A stretch of DNA of 17,539 nt, from contig CALQBT020000010.1 in assembly GCA_943328885.2 (NCBI GenBank), positions 1-17,539 on the forward strand, in the 5' to 3' direction. The stretch is from Bordetella parapertussis (lineage in GTDB: Bacteria > Pseudomonadota > Gammaproteobacteria > Burkholderiales > Burkholderiaceae_C). This document shows, piece after piece, positions 1 through 7,957 of the stretch (positions are counted from its first letter, which is position 1; every line of letters starts with the position of its first letter). Made by a program: the position numbers and the translations under genes. The notes beneath the pieces were generated by a model, which saw nothing but the letters and a program-made list of their open reading frames with translations, made no database searches and was not told the DNA's origin.

Positions 1-1369
<1,369 letters not shown>

Positions 1370-1391
1370 GCGCTGGCTCGCGCGCGCATCC

Positions 1392-1453
1392 CAGAGACTT
1401 GAAGGCTTGGGTTCAGCCTTCACCCTCGACCATGATCCAGCACAAGAGTCTCT
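1392..1453 (+). terminator. Nested inverted repeat downstream of yheS, possible terminator
   Basis: An 8-bp perfect stem, TGAAGGCT (1400-1407) with AGCCTTCA (1415-1422), encloses a 7-nt loop. A second possible outer stem, AGAGACT (1393-1399) with AGTCTCT (1447-1453), surrounds it. The structure lies just after the yheS stop and before the feoA promoter, where a terminator would be expected. No run of T follows either stem, so it is not a classical intrinsic terminator. Confidence 0.3.
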
Positions 1454-1470
1454 AGACAGGGATTCGCACT

Positions 1471-1499
1471 TTGCCATTCGAAATGAGAGACAATCTCAT
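1471..1499 (+). promoter_or_regulatory. Candidate sigma-70 promoter of the feo operon
   Basis: TTGCCA (1471-1476, five of six bases of the -35 consensus) is followed after 17 bases by TCTCAT (1494-1499, four of six bases of the -10 consensus). Transcription would start about 18 nt upstream of the feoA ATG. The -10 element lies inside the Fur-like palindrome, which fits iron repression. Prediction by eye only. Confidence 0.45.
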
Positions 1500-1501
1500 T
1501 T
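1481..1501. promoter_or_regulatory. Probable Fur box upstream of feoA
   Basis: A perfect inverted repeat, AAATGAGA-N5-TCTCATTT, lies 22 nt upstream of the feoA ATG. It is AT-rich in a very GC-rich surrounding, and it resembles the GAGAAT/ATTCTC type of Fur-binding half-site. It overlaps the spacer and -10 element of the candidate promoter, so bound Fur with iron would block RNA polymerase. Feo operons are commonly repressed by Fur, which supports the assignment. Confidence 0.65.
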
Positions 1502-1523
1502 GGATTTCAGTCAAACTCCAGCG

Positions 1524-1775
1524 ATGACCATCCTGCTCTGTGACCTGCCCGATGGTGCACGCGCCATCGTGACGCAGGTGTGGGCGAACGGGCCCGCGCT
1601 CGACCCGCAGCAGCTGCGCCGCCTCGGCGAGCTGGGCTTCCTGCCGGGTGAAGCCGTGCAGGTGCTGCACCGCGGACCGGGCGGCCGCGAGCCGCTGGCG
1701 GTGGTGGTCGGCGACACGATGTTCGCACTGCGTCTGGCCGAGGCGCGCTGCATTTCGGTTGACCCCAGCAGCTGA
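1524..1775 (+). CDS. feoA: Ferrous iron transport protein A (FeoA)
   Basis: An 83-residue cytoplasmic protein of the FeoA family, an SH3-like fold thought to regulate or stabilise the FeoB transporter. The family pattern is clear: CDLPDGARAIVTQV at the start, then RRLGELGFLPGEAVQVLHRG and a C-terminal strand FALRLAEARCISV. The length is typical. The ATG at 1524 is chosen because it places the conserved core right after a short N-terminus. The same frame is open much further upstream, but that part runs through the end of yheS and the Fur box. No strong ribosome binding site is seen (CTCCAGCG precedes the ATG). It is the first gene of the feo operon; feoB follows after 4 nt. Confidence 0.93.
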   Translation: MTILLCDLPDGARAIVTQVWANGPALDPQQLRRLGELGFLPGEAVQVLHRGPGGREPLAVVVGDTMFALRLAEARCISVDPSS

Positions 1776-1779
1776 GCCT

Positions 1780-3669
1780 GTGGACACCGCACCCAAGGCC
1801 CCGGGTCTGTTGCGCAGCGTCGCGCTGGTGGGCAACCCGAATTGCGGCAAGACGGCGCTCTTCAACCTGCTCACCGGTGCACGCCAGAAGGTTGCCAACT
1901 ACGCCGGCGTCACGGTCGAACGCAAGATCGGCCAGGCGAGGCTAGCGGATGGCCGCCCTATCGCGGTGATTGACTTGCCGGGCACCTACAGCCTGCAACC
2001 GGCCACGCCCGACGAGCAGGTCACGCTGGAGGTGATCGAAGGACGACGCGCCGGCGAAGACGTGCCCGATGCGCTGGTGGCCGTGGTCGATGCCACCAAT
2101 TTGCGGCTCAACCTGCGTCTGGTGCTCGAGCTCAAGCAGTTGGGCCGGCCGATGCTGGTGGCGCTGAACATGGTCGACATGGCGCGCGCCCGCGGCTTGG
2201 CAGTCGATCGCGCCAAACTGGCAGCTGAGCTCGGCTGCCCGGTGATCGAGACCGTGGCGGTGCGCGCCGACGGCCACGCTGGTCTGCTGGCCGAGTTGGC
2301 GCGCTGGACCTTGCCGGCATCGAGCTGGGAGGCCGCGCCGGCCGTCACCTTGCCGCCAGCGCAGCGCAGCAGTGCCGTCGACCTCCAGCGTGAGGTCCGG
2401 CGCATCCTGGCGATCGCCGCGCCGCTGGCGCCCACCCGACAGCGCCTGCAACTGCGCATCGACGCCTGGGTGCTTCACCCGTGGTGGGGGCTGTTGATCC
2501 TGGCGGCCTTGCTGTTCGTGACCTTCCAGGCGCTGTTTTCCTGGGCCGATCCGCCGATGGACCTGATCCGCACGGGCATGGCCGCGCTAGGCGACTGGGC
2601 CCAGGGCGCGATGGCGCCCGGGCCGCTGCGCAGCCTGTTGGTCGACGGCGCGATCGCCGGGGCCGGCAGCGTGCTGGTGTTTCTGCCGCAAATCCTGATT
2701 TTGTTCGGCTTCATCCTGGTGCTCGAGGACTCGGGCTACCTGCCGCGGGCGGCCTTCCTGCTCGACAACCTGATGGGCAAGGTCGGCCTGTCGGGCCGGG
2801 CCTTCATTCCGCTGCTGTCGAGCTTTGCCTGTGCCGTGCCCGGCATCATGGCGACCCGCACCATCGCCAACTGGCGCGACCGCATCACCACCATCATGGT
2901 CGCGCCGCTGATGACCTGCTCGGCACGCTTGCCGGTGTACGCGCTGCTGATCGGCGCCTTCGTCCCCGATCGATCGCTTGGGCCTTTCAACCTGCGCGGG
3001 CTGGTGCTGTTTGCGCTCTATGTGGCTGGCGTGGGATCCGCGATGGCGGTGGCCTGGATCTTCAAACAGGTCTGGCTCAAAAACCGCTACCAGCCGCTGA
3101 TGCTCGAGCTGCCACCTTATCGCCGGCCCGACGCGCGAACCCTGGTGTTGGGGCTGTGGGAGCGGGCTCGGCTCTTCGTGCACCGGGTCGGCACGATCAT
3201 CTTCGCGCTGATGGTCGTGCTGTGGTTTCTTTCGACCTACCCCACGGCGACCCTGGGCGCGAGCGGCCCCGCGATCCAGCACAGCTTTGCCGGCCAGCTC
3301 GGACATCTGCTGGAACGACTGTTCGCGCCGATCGGCTTCAACTGGCAAATCTCGATCGCTCTGGTGCCGGGCTTGGCCGCACGGGAGGTGGCGGTGGGCG
3401 CGCTCGGCACGGTGTACGCGCTGTCAGCAGCCGGCGACGCGGTCGCGCAGCAACTCGCCCCGGTGATCGCCCACAGCTGGTCGCTGGCGACCGCTTTTTC
3501 GCTGCTCGCCTGGTATGTCTTTGCACCCCAATGCATCGCGACCTTGGCCGCTGTCAAGCGCGAAACCAACAGCTGGCGCTATCCGCTGGCGATGGCGGCG
3601 TACCAGTTCGTGCTGGCCTACGGCGCCGCCTTTGTCACCTACCGGGCCACGCTGTGGCTCGGGGCCTGA
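1780..3669 (+). CDS. feoB: Ferrous iron transporter FeoB, GTPase and membrane permease
   Basis: FeoB moves Fe2+ across the inner membrane with an N-terminal G domain that hydrolyses GTP. The protein has 629 residues, shorter than the 773 of E. coli FeoB but with all main parts. Visible motifs: G1 GNPNCGKT (18-25), G3 DLPG (65-68), G4 NMVD (130-133), a helical linker (about 190-225), then roughly eight to ten hydrophobic segments from residue 233 on. The two Gate-type motifs carry the conserved cysteines: SSFACAVPGIMATR (Cys351) and MTCSARLPVY (Cys380). The GTG at 1780 is preferred: it lies 4 nt after feoA and leaves a short leader before the G1 motif. The longer frame from 1648 overlaps feoA. 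The lack of a strong ribosome binding site suggests translational coupling to feoA. Confidence 0.95.
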   Translation: MDTAPKAPGLLRSVALVGNPNCGKTALFNLLTGARQKVANYAGVTVERKIGQARLADGRPIAVIDLPGTYSLQPATPDEQVTLEVIEGRRAGEDVPDALVAVVDATNLRLNLRLVLELKQLGRPMLVALNMVDMARARGLAVDRAKLAAELGCPVIETVAVRADGHAGLLAELARWTLPASSWEAAPAVTLPPAQRSSAVDLQREVRRILAIAAPLAPTRQRLQLRIDAWVLHPWWGLLILAALLFVTFQALFSWADPPMDLIRTGMAALGDWAQGAMAPGPLRSLLVDGAIAGAGSVLVFLPQILILFGFILVLEDSGYLPRAAFLLDNLMGKVGLSGRAFIPLLSSFACAVPGIMATRTIANWRDRITTIMVAPLMTCSARLPVYALLIGAFVPDRSLGPFNLRGLVLFALYVAGVGSAMAVAWIFKQVWLKNRYQPLMLELPPYRRPDARTLVLGLWERARLFVHRVGTIIFALMVVLWFLSTYPTATLGASGPAIQHSFAGQLGHLLERLFAPIGFNWQISIALVPGLAAREVAVGALGTVYALSAAGDAVAQQLAPVIAHSWSLATAFSLLAWYVFAPQCIATLAAVKRETNSWRYPLAMAAYQFVLAYGAAFVTYRATLWLGA

Positions 3670-3690
3670 GCGCTTCTTGAGGCAAACCCT

Positions 3691-3912
3691 GTGGCACAAG
3701 ACCTGATCGTTGCGCTGATCGTCGCGGCCTGCGCCTTTTATGTCAGTTGGACGCTGATGCCGCAGGCCTGGCGGCGTTCGCTGCAGCGGCGTCTGCCGCT
3801 GCGACAGACAGACACCGACGGCGGCTGCGGCCACTGTGGCGCATGCGCCTCGCCACCGAAGACGGCCAACCCAGCGGTCGTCACCTGGCGCCCTCGCCCT
3901 CCTGCCGCTTGA
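3691..3912 (+). CDS. Small one-helix membrane protein with CxxCxxC motif, feoB-associated
   Basis: A 73-residue protein starting with GTG, with GAGG 8 nt upstream as ribosome binding site and the feoB stop 21 nt before the start. Residues 4-24 form one hydrophobic membrane helix (LIVALIVAACAFYVSWTLM), followed by an Arg-rich stretch that should face the cytoplasm and then a cysteine motif, GGCGHCGAC (CxxCxxC), and a Pro/Ala-rich tail. Its place behind feoB recalls FeoC, the small iron-sulfur or regulatory Feo partner, and the Cys-rich FeoB-associated peptides of Firmicutes. It lacks the winged-helix part of FeoC. I believe it belongs to a family of small uncharacterised proteins seen behind feoB in Burkholderiales, but I cannot confirm this here. 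An iron or Fe-S binding role is inference. Confidence 0.75.
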   Translation: MAQDLIVALIVAACAFYVSWTLMPQAWRRSLQRRLPLRQTDTDGGCGHCGACASPPKTANPAVVTWRPRPPAA

Positions 3913-3926
3913 TACCAGAACGGTGT

Positions 3927-6146
3927 TCAGCCAGGTTTGTCAGCAGGCCGCCGCCACTGCGGGCCAGGCAACTGCACAGGCTGTTGCAGCCATTGCTCGA
4001 GTTCATCAGGCGCCACGGCCCGGCTGAACAAAAAACCCTGCATCAGCGTGCAGCCCAATCGCTGCAACACCTCCATCTGGCGCAGGTTCTCAACTCCTTC
4101 AGCGACCACCCGCAAATGCAGCGAGCGCGCCAGCGCGACGATCGCCGTGACCACCGCCGAGCTCTGCGGTGTCAAGCCCAGATCGCGCACGAAGCTACCA
4201 TCGATCTTGAGTTCAGCGATCGGCAAGGTGGTCAGGTAGGCCAGCGATGAGTAGCCTGTACCGAAATCGTCGATCGAGACTTCGATGCCGATCTCGGCCA
4301 GGCGATGCAGGCAGGGAATGACTTTCTGCAAATCCTTCATCAATCCGGTTTCGGTGATTTCGAGCTGGATTGCATGCTGCGGCAGTCCTTGGATCGACAG
4401 GCATTGGTGAATCTGCTCGACCAAATCGCTGCGCGCGAACATCCGGTTGGGCAGGTTGACCGCGATTGAGTCGGCAAAACCGAATCTCAGGCTCCAGACC
4501 TTGGCCTGACGCGCGGCCTCACGCAAGGCCCATTCGCTCATCGGCACGATCAGACCTGACTCTTCGGCCATCGGGATGAAATCGGCCGGCGCCACCAGCG
4601 TCGCGCCACGACGCCAGCGCATCAAGGCTTCGACACCGGCCATGCGGGCAGTTTGCAGATCGACCTTGGGCTGGTAGTGCAGGACCAGCTCGTTGCGCTC
4701 GATCGCCTTGTGCAGCGCTGACTCCAGCGCCAATTTCTCGCGGCCTTGGCCTGCCTGCGCCGGGCGGTAGAGTGCCGCCGCATTGCGTCCGGCGTTCTTG
4801 ACCGAGTACATCGCCACATCGGCATTGCGCAACAGGTCGACCACCGTCAGGCCATCGGCCGGGTGCATCGCGATGCCCACGCTGGCCGAGACAAAACATT
4901 CCTGGCCACCCACCCAGATCGGTTCGCGCAGCGCGTCGAGGATTCGCTGCGACACCCGCTGCGCATCGGCTTCGTCGGCGACCTCGGGCAGCAAGGCGAC
5001 GAACTCATCGCCGCCGAGCCGGCCCACCGCCTCCAGCGAGTGCCGACTGCGCACGCCAGTGGTTTCGAACGCAGCATCGAGCACCTGGTCGCTGTGACGC
5101 ACGCAAGCGCGCAAGCGCCGCGCGACCTCGATCAACAGGTCGTCGCCGGCGGCATGCCCCAAAGTGTCATTGACCAGCTTGAAACGGTCCAGGTCGATCA
5201 GCAGCAACGCGGCCTGGTGACCGAATCGCCGGGCATGGTCGAGCGCACGTTCGGTGCGCCAGATCAGCTGGCGGCGGTTGGGCAGACCGGTCAAGGCATC
5301 GAAGTTGGCGAGGTGCCGAATGCGGTCTTCTGCCACCCTGCGGTCGGTCACGTCCTGCACGATGCCGGTGTAGCCTACGGCATGACCTTGCTCGTTGAAC
5401 TCGGGCTCGGCCTCGACATGAACGACCCGAAGGCACCCATCAGGCAGCTTGACCGGCAGATCAACGGTCAACACCTGGCGTTGGCCTGCCACCCGGCTCA
5501 ACAGCCGGGTGATCGCCCGGCGCTCGGGCATGGGCACCATGCGGACCAGCTGGCGCAGCGTGACCTTGCACTGCGGCCCGAGGCCGAACACCCGCAACGC
5601 CTCAGCCGACAGCGTCAACCCAGCCCCCGGCATGGCGCCATCGAACATCGGACGCTGGAAGGACGCGCTGTGCCAGTCAAAACTGCCCATGCGCGCCAGA
5701 TCCTGGGCCCGGGCGAGCTTGCTCTTGCTGCGCTCGAGTTCAATCCGCGTGCCCGAGGCACGCAGCAAATGGCGCAAACGCCCGGCCAGCAGGCTCCACT
5801 GGCTGCTCTTGACGAAAAAATCAGTGGCGCCAGCCTGGTAGGCCCGGTTGATCGACGCGTCGTCATCGAGGCCGGTCAACATCAGCACCGGTAGGTTCTC
5901 GAAGCCGACCAGGCCGCGCAAAGTCTGGCAGGTGGCGAAACCATCGAGCCCCGGCATCAGCGCATCAAGCACCACCAGGTCGGGCACCTGTCGCTCGAGC
6001 ATGGCCAGCGCCTGCTCGCCGCTAGGGGCCTCGAAGATCTCAAAACCACGGTCTCGCAAGGACTGCGCGGTCAAGGTCAAGGTCAGCGCGTCGTCATCGA
6101 CCAGCAAGACTCTGGGTCGAGGCGGCAAGCCGCCGAGATCTGTCAT
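3927..6146 (-). CDS. Response regulator with REC-PAS-GGDEF-EAL domains (cyclic-di-GMP turnover)
   Basis: A 739-residue cytoplasmic protein counted from the ATG at 6146. The REC domain (about 12-125) has the acidic DDD pocket at 17-19, phospho-acceptor Asp61 (VVLDALMPG) and the conserved Lys in FFVKSS. A PAS-like domain follows (about 150-268, ending in GIVQDVTDRR). The GGDEF domain (about 275-460) has an intact GGDEF at 378-382; the RxxD inhibitory site is absent (HSLE instead) and about 19 extra residues precede the motif. The EAL domain (about 475-725) has EAL at 506-508, the Asn in AVNLPN, the Glu in ITETG, DDFGTG at 626-631, ELKIDG and VVAEGVE, so phosphodiesterase activity is likely. It follows the Hpt gene by 27 nt. 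A TTG at 6164, 9 nt after the Hpt stop, would add six residues; neither start has a clear ribosome binding site. Confidence 0.92.
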   Translation of the reverse strand: MTDLGGLPPRPRVLLVDDDALTLTLTAQSLRDRGFEIFEAPSGEQALAMLERQVPDLVVLDALMPGLDGFATCQTLRGLVGFENLPVLMLTGLDDDASINRAYQAGATDFFVKSSQWSLLAGRLRHLLRASGTRIELERSKSKLARAQDLARMGSFDWHSASFQRPMFDGAMPGAGLTLSAEALRVFGLGPQCKVTLRQLVRMVPMPERRAITRLLSRVAGQRQVLTVDLPVKLPDGCLRVVHVEAEPEFNEQGHAVGYTGIVQDVTDRRVAEDRIRHLANFDALTGLPNRRQLIWRTERALDHARRFGHQAALLLIDLDRFKLVNDTLGHAAGDDLLIEVARRLRACVRHSDQVLDAAFETTGVRSRHSLEAVGRLGGDEFVALLPEVADEADAQRVSQRILDALREPIWVGGQECFVSASVGIAMHPADGLTVVDLLRNADVAMYSVKNAGRNAAALYRPAQAGQGREKLALESALHKAIERNELVLHYQPKVDLQTARMAGVEALMRWRRGATLVAPADFIPMAEESGLIVPMSEWALREAARQAKVWSLRFGFADSIAVNLPNRMFARSDLVEQIHQCLSIQGLPQHAIQLEITETGLMKDLQKVIPCLHRLAEIGIEVSIDDFGTGYSSLAYLTTLPIAELKIDGSFVRDLGLTPQSSAVVTAIVALARSLHLRVVAEGVENLRQMEVLQRLGCTLMQGFLFSRAVAPDELEQWLQQPVQLPGPQWRRPADKPG

Positions 6147-6173
6147 GGGTCTGGGCGTTGTCAAGGGCGAGGC

Positions 6174-6644
6174 CTAGCCGCAGGCCAACAGTTGACGCAC
6201 CGCGGCGTCGACCCGAAGCGCCTCGGCCGCCAGTGCATCGAGCCGGGTCGGCAAGCCTTCGAGATCGCCTTCGCGCAAAGCCTGCTCGGCCGCAGCGCAC
6301 AGTGCCGACAAGTCCAGCGCCCCCATGCTGGCCGAACTGGACTTGAGGCTGTGCACGACCCTCCTCAAGGCGCTTTGATCGACCGCCGGCCGGCCAGGGT
6401 CCAATTGCTCGAACAGACTGGCCAGATTGTCCAGGTACAGCTTGAGCAGGCGCGGCAGCAAACCCTTGACCCCCGTGGGGTCGAGCAAGGCCAGTTGGGC
6501 CAAGGCTTGGGCATCGAGCCGGCTGGGCTGAGCGCCCGCGATGCTGGCGGCGTCGGTGGCTTCAGGGGTGAACAACAGGGGACAAGTCATGGTGGGGGAG
6601 CCAAGAGGGGCACCTGAGCGCGAGCGCAGACAAACTCTCTTCAT
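6174..6644 (-). CDS. Hpt domain phosphotransfer protein
   Basis: A 156-residue, mostly helical protein. The phospho-accepting histidine is clear: RRVVHSLKSSSASMGA, His98, the typical HxxKSSSxxxGA motif of Hpt domains, followed by LSALCAAAEQALREGDLEGL as the next helix. Hpt proteins pass phosphate between a hybrid histidine kinase and a response regulator. The gene directly downstream encodes a REC-domain regulator, the obvious candidate partner; no kinase is in the window. An alternative ATG at 6590 (residue 19) would remove a basic, low-complexity N-terminus and may be the true start, since neither ATG has a good ribosome binding site. It lies 106 nt after the HDOD gene on the same strand. 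Confidence 0.85.
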   Translation of the reverse strand: MKRVCLRSRSGAPLGSPTMTCPLLFTPEATDAASIAGAQPSRLDAQALAQLALLDPTGVKGLLPRLLKLYLDNLASLFEQLDPGRPAVDQSALRRVVHSLKSSSASMGALDLSALCAAAEQALREGDLEGLPTRLDALAAEALRVDAAVRQLLACG

Positions 6645-6750
6645 GGGTTTTTCTTAGCATCGTCCAGCCGCCAGAGCGCGTCAACCAGCAGCGCGCATGG
6701 TTCGTGACCAAGCGCACCCACCAATGTCACGCCAAGACAGTCGACGACAA

Positions 6751-7938
6751 TCAGTCGAGCTGCCGGGCGGCCACCAAGGTCCACAGCACGGCCCGATTGA
6801 CCGCACACAAAGTCATCAGCAAGGACTCGGCGACGGCGCGGATGTCGTGGACAGCGGACGACTCGATGGCCTGGACCAGCGCCAGGTAAGGCTGATGCGG
6901 CCCTTGCGCGTCGAGCAGTGCAGCGCGCACCGCCGCGCTGGCAGGAATGCTGCGCAGAAGTTCGTCAAGAGGCTGGCGCATCAATCGGTCGAGCAACGAG
7001 AAAACGCCACAGATGAAGAGTTCGGCGCGATGGTCTTCATCGAATCCGCTGGCGCGGCCCAAGGCCTCCATCAGCAGGCCGCGGCGCACCGCGGCGTAGA
7101 CCACCGGCTTGAGCTGACGCTCGCCGTGGCCAGCGGCCAGCAACAACACCAGCCAGCGCTTGAGTCGCTGGTAACCGAGCATCATGATCGCGTGGCGCAA
7201 GGACGAAAGCTCCACGCTCAAACCGAAAGCCGACGCGTTGAGATAACGCATCAGCTTGAAAGCCAGGGTCGGGTCATGCTTGATCACTGCCTCGATCCGC
7301 TCGATGCTTTCCTCTCGCTCGACCCGGTTGATCAACTCGACCACCGTCGTCAGCTCGGGCCTGGCACCGCGCCCCCCGGGGCCACAGGCTGGCACCAGAT
7401 CGTCGATCGGCCAGCCCATCACCGCGCTGGCACCGCGGCCAAATGCCTGCGCCATCTGCGCCATCGTGCGCACCCCCGCCAACACCTCCGAGCGCGACAG
7501 CGCTGGGCCGAAGGCGTCAGCCTGATCCGACGCCTGATCGACGATCGAATGACTGAAACAAGGCTCGAGCGCGGGCCCAAGCGGCAGCAGCAACCGACCC
7601 TTGATCAGCAGCGTCGTGCCGCGCCGGTGCAAGGCCATCAACGCATCGGCATGCGCCGGATCGCTGGCCAGGAATGCAGGCAGCTCGATCATCAGATGAC
7701 CCGGCAGCTCAGCACCCAACATTGCAGCCAGCAGCGATTCGCCGACGACGTTGAGGCAAAGCCTGCCTGCGTCCGAGGGCCAGGCCGCCACCAGCGCGTC
7801 CAGCAGCTCGCGGGCATCGGGCGCGGCCTCGGGCCGGATCGGGAACAAGGTCAGGCGCAGCGCGCTGACAGCCAAGTTGCGGTCGATCATCGGCGCATAA
7901 CCCAACACCACCTGCCCGAGCACGGGATGGTCATTCAT
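6751..7938 (-). CDS. EAL-like/HDOD domain signalling protein (YuxH-like)
   Basis: A 395-residue protein. The C-terminal half (about 195-395) is an HDOD domain, with the signature HDPTLAFKLMRYLNAS (221-236) followed by LRHAIMMLGYQRLKRWLVLL. HDOD domains lack the HD metal ligands and act as signalling or docking modules. The N-terminal part (about 10-140) resembles a degenerate EAL domain as in YuxH-type proteins: YAPMIDRNLAVSALRLTLFP matches their start, but no EAL, DDFG or KxD catalytic motif remains, so it is probably enzymatically dead. The ATG at 7938 is chosen because it lies 19 nt after the flgL stop with GGAT about 7 nt upstream; the longer open frame to 8082 overlaps flgL and has no domain match. 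Tight spacing suggests co-transcription with flgL. Confidence 0.85.
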   Translation of the reverse strand: MNDHPVLGQVVLGYAPMIDRNLAVSALRLTLFPIRPEAAPDARELLDALVAAWPSDAGRLCLNVVGESLLAAMLGAELPGHLMIELPAFLASDPAHADALMALHRRGTTLLIKGRLLLPLGPALEPCFSHSIVDQASDQADAFGPALSRSEVLAGVRTMAQMAQAFGRGASAVMGWPIDDLVPACGPGGRGARPELTTVVELINRVEREESIERIEAVIKHDPTLAFKLMRYLNASAFGLSVELSSLRHAIMMLGYQRLKRWLVLLLAAGHGERQLKPVVYAAVRRGLLMEALGRASGFDEDHRAELFICGVFSLLDRLMRQPLDELLRSIPASAAVRAALLDAQGPHQPYLALVQAIESSAVHDIRAVAESLLMTLCAVNRAVLWTLVAARQLD

Positions 7939-7957
7939 CGTCGATCCAGTCTCAGGT

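Noticed and set aside
1648..1779. Longer FeoB start inside feoA
   Set aside because: The extra 44 residues are Cys/Arg/Trp-rich shadow sequence of feoA. FeoB homology begins just after the GTG at 1780.
2481..3680. Long plus-strand frame overlapping feoB (399 codons)
   Set aside because: Its Arg/Gly/Ala-rich translation lacks membrane segments and domains. It is a frame shadow of feoB, common in GC-rich DNA.
6645..6690. Possible promoter before the Hpt gene (TTGACG, 17 bases, GATGCT on the minus strand)
   Set aside because: The -35 is good but the -10 matches only three of six bases, and the start site would fall only a few bases before the ATG.
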